DNA of 9,919 nt from assembly GCA_018646565.1 (NCBI GenBank), contig JABGUO010000005.1:1-9919 (forward strand), given 5' to 3'. Position numbers and translations under genes: made by a program. Positions 1 through 6,411 of the stretch are shown here, piece after piece. The stretch is from Opitutia bacterium. Lineage in GTDB: Bacteria > Verrucomicrobiota > Verrucomicrobiia > Opitutales > Seribacteraceae. Position 1 is the stretch's first letter. Each line of letters starts with the position of its first letter. A model generated the notes under the pieces. The model did not search any database, was not told the DNA's origin, and worked only from the letters and a program-made list of their open reading frames with translations.

Positions 1-1
1 A

Positions 2-502
2 AAAGTTCGTTTACAATTCGTATCTGTTTTTGGACTCCCTTTTCTTTTTTTCTTGTTACTAGGTTGCTGGGGAAGTTCCCCGACCGCGTTGCCTGATGCT
101 CCCCCTCCCTATCCGGACTCACCGTTTCCACAAGGAAGTCAAACTGGTACTTATTCTCCACCACCTTCGCCAGACCCGTACGGAAGAAACTACGAGAATA
201 GAGAAAAAACAAAAGCTCGGGATTACTCAAAAAAGAATTTATCCTCAAAGCAGTCACGCCCCTATGATAATCGTTACAGCATTGAAGCGATTGGTACCAT
301 TTGGGTTTTGATACAAGATAAATTCGGTAATGAGTTACAGTGGGTAAGCTTAATGGCGGGGGACAAAATCCCCATAAATCATAATGGTCCACTCACTATC
401 ACATGTTCATCAGGGGAGTCGCTCAAAATTACTGACCCTAAGGGAAAATTCTTTAAACCAGCAGGCTTAAAAAAAGGGATTACAATAATTCGCCTGCCTT
501 AA
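2..502 (+). CDS. Lipoprotein with RodZ C-terminal-like (DUF4115) domain, 5'-truncated by the window edge
   Basis: The reading frame is open from position 2 to the TAA at 500-502. The first visible codons encode a basic then strongly hydrophobic stretch (K-V-R, then Phe/Leu-rich) ending in the lipobox L-L-G-C, with Cys at 65-67. This is a lipoprotein signal peptide, so the TTG at 53 falls inside the signal and the true start lies at or before base 1. After the Cys comes a Pro/Ser-rich spacer (about 80-190), then a Lys/Arg-rich polar linker. About 275-465 encodes a compact beta-rich domain with the spacing W-V-x4-D-x2-G-N-E-L, then L-M-A-G-D and G-P-L-T-I-T-x-S-S-G. That pattern resembles DUF4115, the periplasmic domain of the elongasome protein RodZ. 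Family assignment is by eye. The protein probably sits in a membrane facing the periplasm. The partner is unknown, and this is not RodZ itself, because no HTH domain or transmembrane helix is visible. Confidence 0.7.
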   Translation, partial: KVRLQFVSVFGLPFLFFLLLGCWGSSPTALPDAPPPYPDSPFPQGSQTGTYSPPPSPDPYGRNYENREKTKARDYSKKNLSSKQSRPYDNRYSIEAIGTIWVLIQDKFGNELQWVSLMAGDKIPINHNGPLTITCSSGESLKITDPKGKFFKPAGLKKGITIIRLP

Positions 503-513
503 TTCTAATTGTA

Positions 514-545
514 CGAACAAGAATTCAACTTGCTTGTTTCGTTTT
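514..545. terminator. Possible terminator between convergent genes
   Basis: CGAACAAG at 514-521 can pair with CTTGTTTCG at 533-541, with one bulged base, around an 11-nt loop. The plus-strand copy is followed by TTTT (542-545). The site lies between the stop of the plus-strand lipoprotein (502) and the stop of the minus-strand lipoprotein (552), where a bidirectional terminator would be expected. The stem is short and A/T-containing, so it may be weak. Confidence 0.4.
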
Positions 546-551
546 CGGAAA

Positions 552-1013
552 TCAAAATTTAAATATTTTCTTGGTATTTTGTTCCTGTAAAAGCTCAGGA
601 GGCAGTTGCTCTAGTCTAATATTTACATAGGCACAAAGCCCTTTAAGAAACTTAAAGGAAATTAAACTCCACCCATACACTTCATCGGTTGTTTCATCAA
701 ATACTGGTCTTCGATAATCCCAAAGATAACCATTTCCTCCATCTAAACTTTTACCGTCCGGTTCTCCCATTAGTTCCTGAATTTCAATTCTATTTCTCCC
801 CAAGGATAAAGCCTCCAAATTACTTTTTCGATAGACAACCTTATACTCAGGCTTTTCCAATTGGACTGCTTGGGGTTCCGCAATGTTTTCTTTAGATTGA
901 CTACCACCTCTAGCATACTGATTACCCACCGACCGGTTATATTCAACCTGCGTACAAGATCCAACGGCAAGTAGCAAAGTAAAGACAAAAAAAGGAATAA
1001 ACAAAAATTTCAT
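552..1013 (-). CDS. Putative lipoprotein, BamE/SmpA-OmlA-like fold
   Basis: A 153-residue protein. Residues 1-19 form a lipoprotein signal: Lys2, a Phe/Leu-rich core, then V-G-S-C with Cys20 as the predicted lipidated residue. A polar linker (about 21-60) leads to a small domain at about 66-132. Its pattern is L-G-R-N-R-x-E-I-x-E-L-M-G-E-P-D-G, then Y-L-W-D-Y-R and a later I-S-F-K-F strand. This spacing (L-x-x-G-x-x-x-x-x-V-x-x-x-x-G-x-P, then W-x-Y, then the F-x-x-G strand) is characteristic of small outer-membrane BamE/SmpA-type lipoproteins. BamE itself stabilises the BamABCD beta-barrel assembly machine, but many paralogues with this fold have other roles, so I do not name it bamE. It lies 99 bp downstream of the tRNA-Ser gene on the same strand. 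The ATG start (1013-1011) gives a well-formed signal peptide, and no Shine-Dalgarno sequence is visible before it. Confidence 0.75.
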   Translation of the reverse strand: MKFLFIPFFVFTLLLAVGSCTQVEYNRSVGNQYARGGSQSKENIAEPQAVQLEKPEYKVVYRKSNLEALSLGRNRIEIQELMGEPDGKSLDGGNGYLWDYRRPVFDETTDEVYGWSLISFKFLKGLCAYVNIRLEQLPPELLQEQNTKKIFKF

Positions 1014-1112
1014 TGTCTACTGTAAATAAACAATACGATTAAGGGCAACATTGGAAAATTGCCATGAAATTAAGATACATGAGGCTTTGCAGGATTAAAA
1101 CCTAAATTAAAG

Positions 1113-1205
1113 TGGCGGAGAGAACGGGATTCGAACCCGTGGAGGGACTATTAGCCCCTCACCGGTTTAGCAAACCAGCGCATTCGACCACTCTGCCATC
1201 TCTCC
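1113..1205 (-). tRNA. tRNA-Ser (anticodon GCU), CCA encoded
   Basis: Read on the minus strand, the acceptor stem GGAGAGA (1205-1199) pairs with TCTCTCC (1123-1117), followed by discriminator G (1116) and an encoded CCA (1115-1113). The anticodon loop TTGCTAA carries GCT at 1171-1169, reading Ser codons AGC and AGU. The long class II variable arm (GAGGG paired with CCCTC) is typical of tRNA-Ser. The T arm is ACGGG-TTCGAAT-CCCGT. The D arm has a short GCA/TGC stem. All arms pair well, so the gene looks functional. Confidence 0.97.
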
Positions 1206-1215
1206 TATCAATTTC

Positions 1216-1244
1216 TTGATAAACTTTTATCAGTTGCAATGCAA
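1216..1244 (-). promoter_or_regulatory. Candidate promoter of the tRNA-Ser gene
   Basis: On the minus strand, TTGCAT (1244-1239) and TATCAA (1221-1216) are separated by 17 bp. They stand as possible -35 and -10 boxes, and the -10 lies 10 bp before the tRNA 5' end. Match to consensus is only partial (3 of 6 and 4 of 6). A perfect 7-bp inverted repeat, TGATAAA-CT-TTTATCA (1217-1232), overlaps the -10 and could be an operator or chance. Confidence 0.3.
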
Positions 1245-1272
1245 TGAGAATAAATTTTGTTGAACAAGAGTT

Positions 1273-2733
1273 TTACCTATTTGCACTCATAAGTTGTAAA
1301 GTTTTTAAGTTCTTTTTCGCAATTTCATCTCCACCTTGAGCAGCTCGGGAAAACCATTCAAGTGATTTTTGGGTATCTTTTTGAACTCCTTTGCCCCGTA
1401 AATACATAATGCCTAGGTAGCGTGCAGATTCTGGGTTTCCACGATTAGCGGACTGAAGAAATAATGGATAGGCACGACTCGGGTCAACACTTACACCGCG
1501 CCCAAAATAATACTTCTTCGCCATTTCCAAATCATCATTAGGAATGTTGGATGATAGTAATCTCGATGTAGGTTTCTGTTGAGTTGGAGAAGGAGAAAAA
1601 GAGGAATCTGGTAATTCTGGTGGCGTAGGCAAACCAGAAGGTTGATTATCAGATTTTACATTATCATAAATCGAAGGCAATCGGTTAAGAGTCGGTTTAA
1701 ATTGAGTAGATGAAGCTTCAGTTGTGCTGATAATCGAAGGATCCGGAGGTAAAGGAGGCGGTTCGTTATAGGAGGGATTTGTAGGAGAAGGAACCGAATT
1801 ATCAGACTGCTGCATTAAAGATTGAGTATTTCCATTCGTTTGGTTCGCCAAAAGTTGTTCGTATTCATAAATTTTTTCCGAGGCATTTTCTCGATCTTGC
1901 AGCAGAGCCAAATTCGCATAGCGAAGTGCGAGATCAATCTTTGCAGGTCCAGTCAGACCGTAGGCATAAAAATGGGCCACAATTAATTGAGAAGTGGTAT
2001 ACCCACGGTCAGCGGCGGCCTGAAAGTGAACTAAGGCCATTTTGTAGTCCTCTTCAACCCCAATTCCTTTAAAATAACACCTCCCTAAAAAGTGGTGAGC
2101 TGCAGGAAGTTGCTTCTTGGCAACTTCTTCAAGAATCGAAACACCTCCAGATAAGTCTTTTCCAATATTAATATTTTGACCTCCAATTGCATTGGCATGA
2201 AGTTTAAGTAAAGCATGTTGCACCGAAGCGGGACCATAGCCTACAATGGACGCACTCGCATAGTGTTTCGCTGCAAATTGTAGGTCTGCACTTAGATCGG
2301 GTTCCACCTCTTCCGCTGTAAATATTTCCGCAAGTACATAAGATGCAATTGGGTCACCTGCATTTGCATTTTTAACCACCATACCATCAGGGTCTTTAAA
2401 GACCTTGTTATAGTAGCTACTCACTTTTTCTGCATTGGACCCGAGAGGTGGAAACCGATATAGATAACCGGTAGTGAAAAGACCAAGCCAATGATTAGTT
2501 TCTGTGGATAAATTTGCCCAATAGCTCGCTTTATCAAAAGAAATTTCTAAGCCTTTATCCCCGTGAATATAACAAAGAGCCAAAAATGCCTGGGCATAGG
2601 AGTCTCCATCTTGAGCACTCGACTCTAAGTTTTTTAAGTCTGACTCCATCCATTTGCTTCCTTCATTTCCAGAAAGTAAAATGGGTCCAAACAATAGGTG
2701 AATTAAAAGAAGAATTTTAGGAATGTAGTGCAT
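1273..2733 (-). CDS. Secreted Sel1-like repeat (SLR) protein
   Basis: A 486-residue protein. Residues 1 to about 21 form a hydrophobic signal sequence (M-H-Y-I-P-K, then a Leu/Ile-rich core), implying export. The mature part carries Sel1-type tandem alpha-hairpins at about 43-78, 127-165, 166-208, 210-245, 246-282, 399-432 and 433-468. The clearest copies contain A-x-x-x-L-G-x-x-Y-x-x-G-x-G-V followed by A-x-x-x-F-x-x-A-A (for example 211-243 and 435-466). A Pro/Ser/Thr/Asn-rich linker of roughly 100 residues (about 300-398, with P-P-P-L-P-P near 325) splits the repeats into a five-unit block and a two-unit block. Sel1 repeats are protein-binding scaffolds, and the partner cannot be told here. 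The tRNA-Ser gene lies 67 bp downstream and the ACT gene diverges upstream. There is no Shine-Dalgarno sequence before the ATG. The family call is firm; the function is unknown. Confidence 0.85.
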   Translation of the reverse strand: MHYIPKILLLIHLLFGPILLSGNEGSKWMESDLKNLESSAQDGDSYAQAFLALCYIHGDKGLEISFDKASYWANLSTETNHWLGLFTTGYLYRFPPLGSNAEKVSSYYNKVFKDPDGMVVKNANAGDPIASYVLAEIFTAEEVEPDLSADLQFAAKHYASASIVGYGPASVQHALLKLHANAIGGQNINIGKDLSGGVSILEEVAKKQLPAAHHFLGRCYFKGIGVEEDYKMALVHFQAAADRGYTTSQLIVAHFYAYGLTGPAKIDLALRYANLALLQDRENASEKIYEYEQLLANQTNGNTQSLMQQSDNSVPSPTNPSYNEPPPLPPDPSIISTTEASSTQFKPTLNRLPSIYDNVKSDNQPSGLPTPPELPDSSFSPSPTQQKPTSRLLSSNIPNDDLEMAKKYYFGRGVSVDPSRAYPLFLQSANRGNPESARYLGIMYLRGKGVQKDTQKSLEWFSRAAQGGDEIAKKNLKTLQLMSANR

Positions 2734-2867
2734 TGGATATATTCGACATTTTCTACTTTTTACCTGTATGTAGGCAAGCTTACTATTTTAAACGCTTTTC
2801 AAATTGCTTGCGAGGAAAGAGATAAATTGTTTAACCTTCTGATTCTGCTTTCAACTTTACTCTATCT
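2734..2867. promoter_or_regulatory. Divergent intergenic region between the Sel1 and ACT genes
   Basis: This 134-bp AT-rich spacer must carry the start signals for both flanking divergent genes. The best plus-strand candidate is TTTACC (2759-2764) with TACTAT (2781-2786), 16 bp apart, each 4 of 6 to sigma-70 consensus. Minus-strand candidates are weaker. No clear operator or riboswitch is visible. A 79-codon open frame beginning at 2728 crosses it but has no sign of being a gene. Confidence 0.3.
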
Positions 2868-3341
2868 ATGGACTTATCTGATCACTCCCCATCCACCCTG
2901 CGTAACCCAGGAAAAGAAACTATTAGGCAATTTGTTATTTATGCCGAAAATAAAGTCGGTTGGCTGAACGACTTTCTTGGCATGCTAAAATCACAGGACA
3001 TTCATGCCCTAGCGATTTCAGTACTGGATACTACCGATTCAGCCGTTATTCGCTTGGTAACGAATTACCCGAAGGAAACTGCACAACTTCTAAAATCTCG
3101 CTCCATCAGTTTTACCGAAAGGAATATTATAGCGGTTGAGATTCAGAATGAAGACTCCCTCCATTTAATAACCCAGTCGCTACTTCACGCAGAAATTAAT
3201 ATCCATTATGTCTACCCCTTTCTTCACCAACCTAATAATAAGCCGGTTCTAGCCTTGGCCATGGAAGACGAAGATACGGGAGAAGAAGCACTGCAAAAGC
3301 ACGGAATGCGGGTGCTCTCGCTTGATGATTTTACTCGTTAA
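2868..3341 (+). CDS. Tandem ACT-domain protein
   Basis: A 157-residue soluble protein with no signal peptide. After a polar N-terminus (1-18) come two ACT modules, about 20-85 and 86-150. The first begins R-Q-F-V-I-Y-A-E-N-K-V-G-W-L, close to the usual E-N-K-P-G-R-L turn, and contains I-R-L-V-T. The second begins A-V-E-I-Q-N-E-D-S-L and has H-A-E-I-N-I-H-Y-V-Y, like the A-G-I-N-I-x-Y-x-Y of stand-alone double-ACT proteins. Proteins of this size and layout are widespread small amino-acid-binding regulators, sometimes annotated as ACT or acetolactate-synthase-related proteins. The ligand and target are unknown. The ligand-turn Pro is Val in module 1, and the whole P-G turn is lost in module 2. 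The gene runs against the six-gene minus-strand operon and stops 6 bp from its end. The first in-frame ATG is used. Confidence 0.85.
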   Translation: MDLSDHSPSTLRNPGKETIRQFVIYAENKVGWLNDFLGMLKSQDIHALAISVLDTTDSAVIRLVTNYPKETAQLLKSRSISFTERNIIAVEIQNEDSLHLITQSLLHAEINIHYVYPFLHQPNNKPVLALAMEDEDTGEEALQKHGMRVLSLDDFTR

Positions 3342-3347
3342 AGTTGT

Positions 3348-4619
3348 TTAATACAGAAGATAAGGCTTAACGGTATTCTTAAATTGTGCGGAATAAGCAT
3401 TCCACTCGGCGAGGAATAACTTAGTGTTCACTTGCCCCCCTTCTTTTTCCAAGGCATTCCACCAGGTCTGCGAGCCTACATGTTTATTAAATAGTGCGAT
3501 TTCTGACTCGCTTGCTTGAGTAAATGGGCTAGGCGTCTGCCATAAAGCAGAAAGTTGCATCATGTAAAAAGGAAGTGCAGTGGGTTGCCAGGAGCTCCAA
3601 TCGTTAATTATGATGTAAACTCCTTCAATCGAGTCACCGTCTGCTTTTTTTATAGTTTTTACCTGAAAAGAAAGTCCAGGAATTTGAAATCGATCTAATT
3701 CCGATTTGAGAACAGACGCTTCCTTACCTTCATAAGTCAAAAAACGAAAAGGATGTTCCGTGCCAATACCGTGTTTAAATTTTCCCATTTGTGCTCCAAG
3801 GCCAGTCATAGGGTAACCTGCCACGGAGTCTAAAGATGGGATATTGGGTGAAGTAGGATGCCAGGAAAGACCAGTTTGTGGCCAGGTCATTTGTCGAGTC
3901 CAACCAATCATTGGCACGATAACCAATTTTCCTTTTTTGCGATTCACCTCCTCGGTCTTCAGAACACCAGACACTTTTTTGGACCACAAAGCTAATTCAC
4001 CGATTGTCATCCCATGTACAAAGGGGATTTGAAATGCACCCACATAACTCATACAAACTTCATCCATAGAAGGTCCGGCAACCTTCACCCCTCCCAGTGG
4101 GTTTGGTCTATCTAAGACCACTACCTCGACTCCTTCTTCAAAGCAGGCTTCCATAACATACCTCATGCAACTGATATAGGTATAGCAACGAACCCCGACA
4201 TCTTGCAGGTCAACAACTAAGCTATCAATTTCACTCAGCATTTTTTTCGTGGGTTTACGAAACTTTCCATACAGAGAAAATACAGGCAATCCAGTCTTTT
4301 GATCTATTTTATCGTCTACTGGAACCGACGCTTTTTCGTCGCCATAAATACCATGTTCTGGCCCAAATAAAGCGACTAAGTTGACATCAGATGAGCGAAC
4401 AAAAACATCCACAGTACTTTCGCCCCTCCCATTTTTTCCCGCCGGGTGAGTTAATAAACCAACTCGCTTTCCTTGAAGAACGGCAAATTTACTCTCTTCC
4501 AAGTAATCAATTCCCAATTGAATAGATGGTTCTCTGGCAAACGATTCGATGCATACCAATAAAAATAGAAAAACTAATTTAAAAAGTGTAATGCCGGAGA
4601 TCAGTGATTTTTTACTCAT
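3348..4619 (-). CDS. DUF1343 protein, probable exo-beta-N-acetylmuramidase (NamZ/GH171-like)
   Basis: A 423-residue exported enzyme with a signal peptide at 1-28 (cleavage likely after S-F-A). Hallmarks of DUF1343 appear in order: V-G-L-L-T-H-P-A-G (53-61), L-F-G-P-E-H-G (84-90), L-P-V-F-S-L-Y-G (111-118), D-L-Q-D-V-G-V-R-x-Y-T-Y-I (137-149), V-L-D-R-P-N-P-L-G-G (168-177), H-G-M-T-I-G-E-L-A (202-210), and P-Q-T-G-L-S-W with S-P-N-I-P (247-261). Bacillus NamZ of this family removes MurNAc from the non-reducing end of peptidoglycan fragments. The Glu of G-P-E-H-G (E88) corresponds to the proposed catalytic acid. An expected role is wall trimming or recycling in the periplasm. Odd point: the usual E-G-T-N-x-S-E-G-R-G-T loop is replaced at about 273-291 by a sequence containing G-A-Q-M-G-K-F-K-H-G-I-G-T-E-H-P-F. 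The gene is last in the operon, 24 bp after the DUF2062 gene. Family certain; activity inferred. Confidence 0.88.
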   Translation of the reverse strand: MSKKSLISGITLFKLVFLFLLVCIESFAREPSIQLGIDYLEESKFAVLQGKRVGLLTHPAGKNGRGESTVDVFVRSSDVNLVALFGPEHGIYGDEKASVPVDDKIDQKTGLPVFSLYGKFRKPTKKMLSEIDSLVVDLQDVGVRCYTYISCMRYVMEACFEEGVEVVVLDRPNPLGGVKVAGPSMDEVCMSYVGAFQIPFVHGMTIGELALWSKKVSGVLKTEEVNRKKGKLVIVPMIGWTRQMTWPQTGLSWHPTSPNIPSLDSVAGYPMTGLGAQMGKFKHGIGTEHPFRFLTYEGKEASVLKSELDRFQIPGLSFQVKTIKKADGDSIEGVYIIINDWSSWQPTALPFYMMQLSALWQTPSPFTQASESEIALFNKHVGSQTWWNALEKEGGQVNTKLFLAEWNAYSAQFKNTVKPYLLY

Positions 4620-4643
4620 TTGAATAGGTTTGATAATTAATGA

Positions 4644-5228
4644 TTATTTAGTAATTTGCGGCTTCTTGTAAAGCTTTGCCAGCACATTGTAGGAAAAAAT
4701 AGAAATAACCCCAAAGAAAACTCCGATCACTGCTCCGCCTACAAACATTGGAGGAAAAGTATCAAGCAATTCCCAAAGATCATTGAGTTTGAAATTCGAC
4801 CAGTCGTACTCGGAGCTTAAAAGGGGATTTTTCTTACTTTTAAACCCTGCTAGCTCTAAAAGTATTCTCCCAATCTTATAATCAGCAAAATAAATGGGAC
4901 CCATCGTAAAAGGATTTGAAATCCATTGTAGAGCCACAATAATCGGCAGATTAGCCCGGGTAAATAGAGCGAGGAAAAATACAACCAACATTTGAATACC
5001 TACTAGGGGAGAAAATGATATTACCATTCCCCAAAAGAGGGCTGGCTTTATTGCCTTTCCTTTAAATGACCATAGAAAAGCTCTTTTATACGCTGTTTCT
5101 GCAAACCATTTTAAAACAGGATAGTTATGAATATTGGATCGCCTGGGAAGTGGACGCATCCAACGCTTGAGTCGACGAATACGTTTAAATCGTAATTCTT
5201 GTGCTTCTTGAGATTCAGTAGAATTCAC
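4644..5228 (-). CDS. DUF2062 inner-membrane protein
   Basis: A 194-residue protein with a very basic cytoplasmic-looking N-terminus (about 13-30, rich in Arg and Lys). It has hydrophobic segments at about 63-89, 93-118 and 160-185. The DUF2062 signature is present: F-S-P-L-V-G-I-Q-M (72-80), then W-I-S-N-P-F-T-M-G-P-I-Y (102-113), and a C-terminal G-G-x-x-I-G segment. The biochemical function of DUF2062 is not known. The start is GTG at 5228-5226, overlapping the TGA of the glycerate kinase gene by 4 bp (GTGA), which suggests translational coupling. No earlier in-frame start is supported, and no Shine-Dalgarno sequence is visible. The family call is strong; the role is open. A basic N-terminus on a polytopic protein agrees with the positive-inside rule. 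Confidence 0.88.
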   Translation of the reverse strand: MNSTESQEAQELRFKRIRRLKRWMRPLPRRSNIHNYPVLKWFAETAYKRAFLWSFKGKAIKPALFWGMVISFSPLVGIQMLVVFFLALFTRANLPIIVALQWISNPFTMGPIYFADYKIGRILLELAGFKSKKNPLLSSEYDWSNFKLNDLWELLDTFPPMFVGGAVIGVFFGVISIFSYNVLAKLYKKPQITK

Positions 5229-6403
5229 TGATGGAGGGATAAATAGTAGTTTAATTTTTGTTGAAATAAATCGGATGCATTGCGTAAATTTTCCTCTAAA
5301 GTGTATTGATCATTCCCAAACGCCTCGATTTTTAAATTAGAAAATTTATTCATACATTTCTCCTTCGCGTCACTATCTACTGAACCTGCTAATAAAATTA
5401 CATTTTTATTATACCTTGAAGCCATTCGAATGATTTCATAGGGCCCTTTTCCCATTAGTGATGTTTGATCAAATCTTCCTTCTCCAGTTAAAATTAAATC
5501 TGCATTTTGAATCGATTTTTCTAAATCAAACCATTTGGAAACAAAAGAAAATCCCGGTACAAACCTAGTATCGTATGCTACGCTTAAGCCATACCCAATT
5601 CCTCCTGCTGCACCTGTTCCTTCTTCCTCCCTAAAAACCAATGGCTTTTGAAAGGTTTCCGCCAATCGTGCAGACATTATATCCATATTGCTTTCCATTT
5701 CGTCTCTTCGACTTATAGATAGTCCTTTTTGGGGACCAAATTGAAAGGTGGCTCCCCCCTCTCCCAATAGTTGATTAGTCACATCGCAGGCTATACGAAT
5801 GGATGGAAGTGTTACAAGTTTCTCAGGGCAAATAGTTCGTATCCTCCCCCAACTTTCTGGGTTAGGGAAAATAATAGGTTGATTTTCTTGGTCTAAAAAC
5901 CGAACCCCTAAACTACTCAGTGCACCCAAACCCATATCATTTGTCGCACTTCCACCAATCCCTAAAATTATTGCACTTACCCTCAAAGAGGCAACTTCAG
6001 CAAGTAACTGCCCTACCCCAACCGTTGAAGTTAACCATGGATTTCGCTTTTCAGGTGGTAAGTCAGATAAGCCAGCAATTGAAGACATTTCAATTACTGC
6101 ATAATTACCATGGTCGGGTAAATCTGCAAAGTCGCGAAGGTTGGGTTCCAATTTGTCAAATGGAACAATTCCAATTCTTACATCTTTTTCCTCCCCAATT
6201 GAATCGGAAGCCAAAATGGAATGATAAGACCCACTCTTTTGCTCGGTTAATAACTGAGCAAATCCTTCCCCGCCATCAGTTAATGGGGAACACTCAATTT
6301 CATGGGTAATAGGTTGTGTAGAAACTACTTTTTGAGCAAGTGCACAGATTTCCCGGGCAGACAGGGAATCCTTGCATTTATCAAAAGCCGCAAGGATACG
6401 CAT
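5225..6403 (-). CDS. Glycerate 2-kinase (GarK/GlxK, type I)
   Basis: A 392-residue cytosolic enzyme that phosphorylates D-glycerate with ATP, giving 2-phosphoglycerate in this family, and so feeds photorespiration- or glyoxylate-derived carbon into glycolysis. Family motifs are in order: D-K-C-K-D-S-L-S-A (8-16), P-L-T-D-G-G-E-G (40-47), G-I-G-G-S-A-T-N-D-M-G-L-G (148-160), A-C-D-V-T-N-x-L-L-G (205-214), F-G-P-Q-K-G (222-227), G-A-A-G-G-I-G-Y-G-L (264-273) and L-I-L-T-G-E-G-R-F-D-Q-T (303-314). Length is close to the family norm. Small deviations are C-K-D in place of the common F-K-G in the first motif and T for A before D-G-G-E-G. It starts 8 bp after the RNase E/G stop and overlaps the DUF2062 start by 4 bp, so it is surely in the same transcript. 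No glyoxylate carboligase or tartronate semialdehyde reductase gene lies in the window, so the glycerate source is not shown. Confidence 0.93.
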   Translation of the reverse strand: MRILAAFDKCKDSLSAREICALAQKVVSTQPITHEIECSPLTDGGEGFAQLLTEQKSGSYHSILASDSIGEEKDVRIGIVPFDKLEPNLRDFADLPDHGNYAVIEMSSIAGLSDLPPEKRNPWLTSTVGVGQLLAEVASLRVSAIILGIGGSATNDMGLGALSSLGVRFLDQENQPIIFPNPESWGRIRTICPEKLVTLPSIRIACDVTNQLLGEGGATFQFGPQKGLSISRRDEMESNMDIMSARLAETFQKPLVFREEEGTGAAGGIGYGLSVAYDTRFVPGFSFVSKWFDLEKSIQNADLILTGEGRFDQTSLMGKGPYEIIRMASRYNKNVILLAGSVDSDAKEKCMNKFSNLKIEAFGNDQYTLEENLRNASDLFQQKLNYYLSLHQ

Positions 6404-6411
6404 GATATTAA

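Noticed and set aside
53..502. Taking TTG at 53 as the start of the first lipoprotein
   Set aside because: The frame is open upstream to base 2 and encodes the basic and hydrophobic parts of the signal peptide; starting at 53 would leave only three residues before the lipobox Cys.
1060..1112. Possible terminator downstream of the tRNA-Ser gene
   Set aside because: Only 3-4 bp stems could be found and no U-tract on the minus strand.
2728..2967. 79-codon plus-strand open frame overlapping the start of the ACT gene
   Set aside because: Overlaps the Sel1 start and the ACT gene in a different frame, has no recognisable domain, and the ACT frame is clearly the real one.
5920..6309. 129-codon plus-strand open frame inside the glycerate kinase gene
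   Set aside because: Antisense shadow; His/Leu/Gln-rich composition is what antisense of this gene would give, with no domain.
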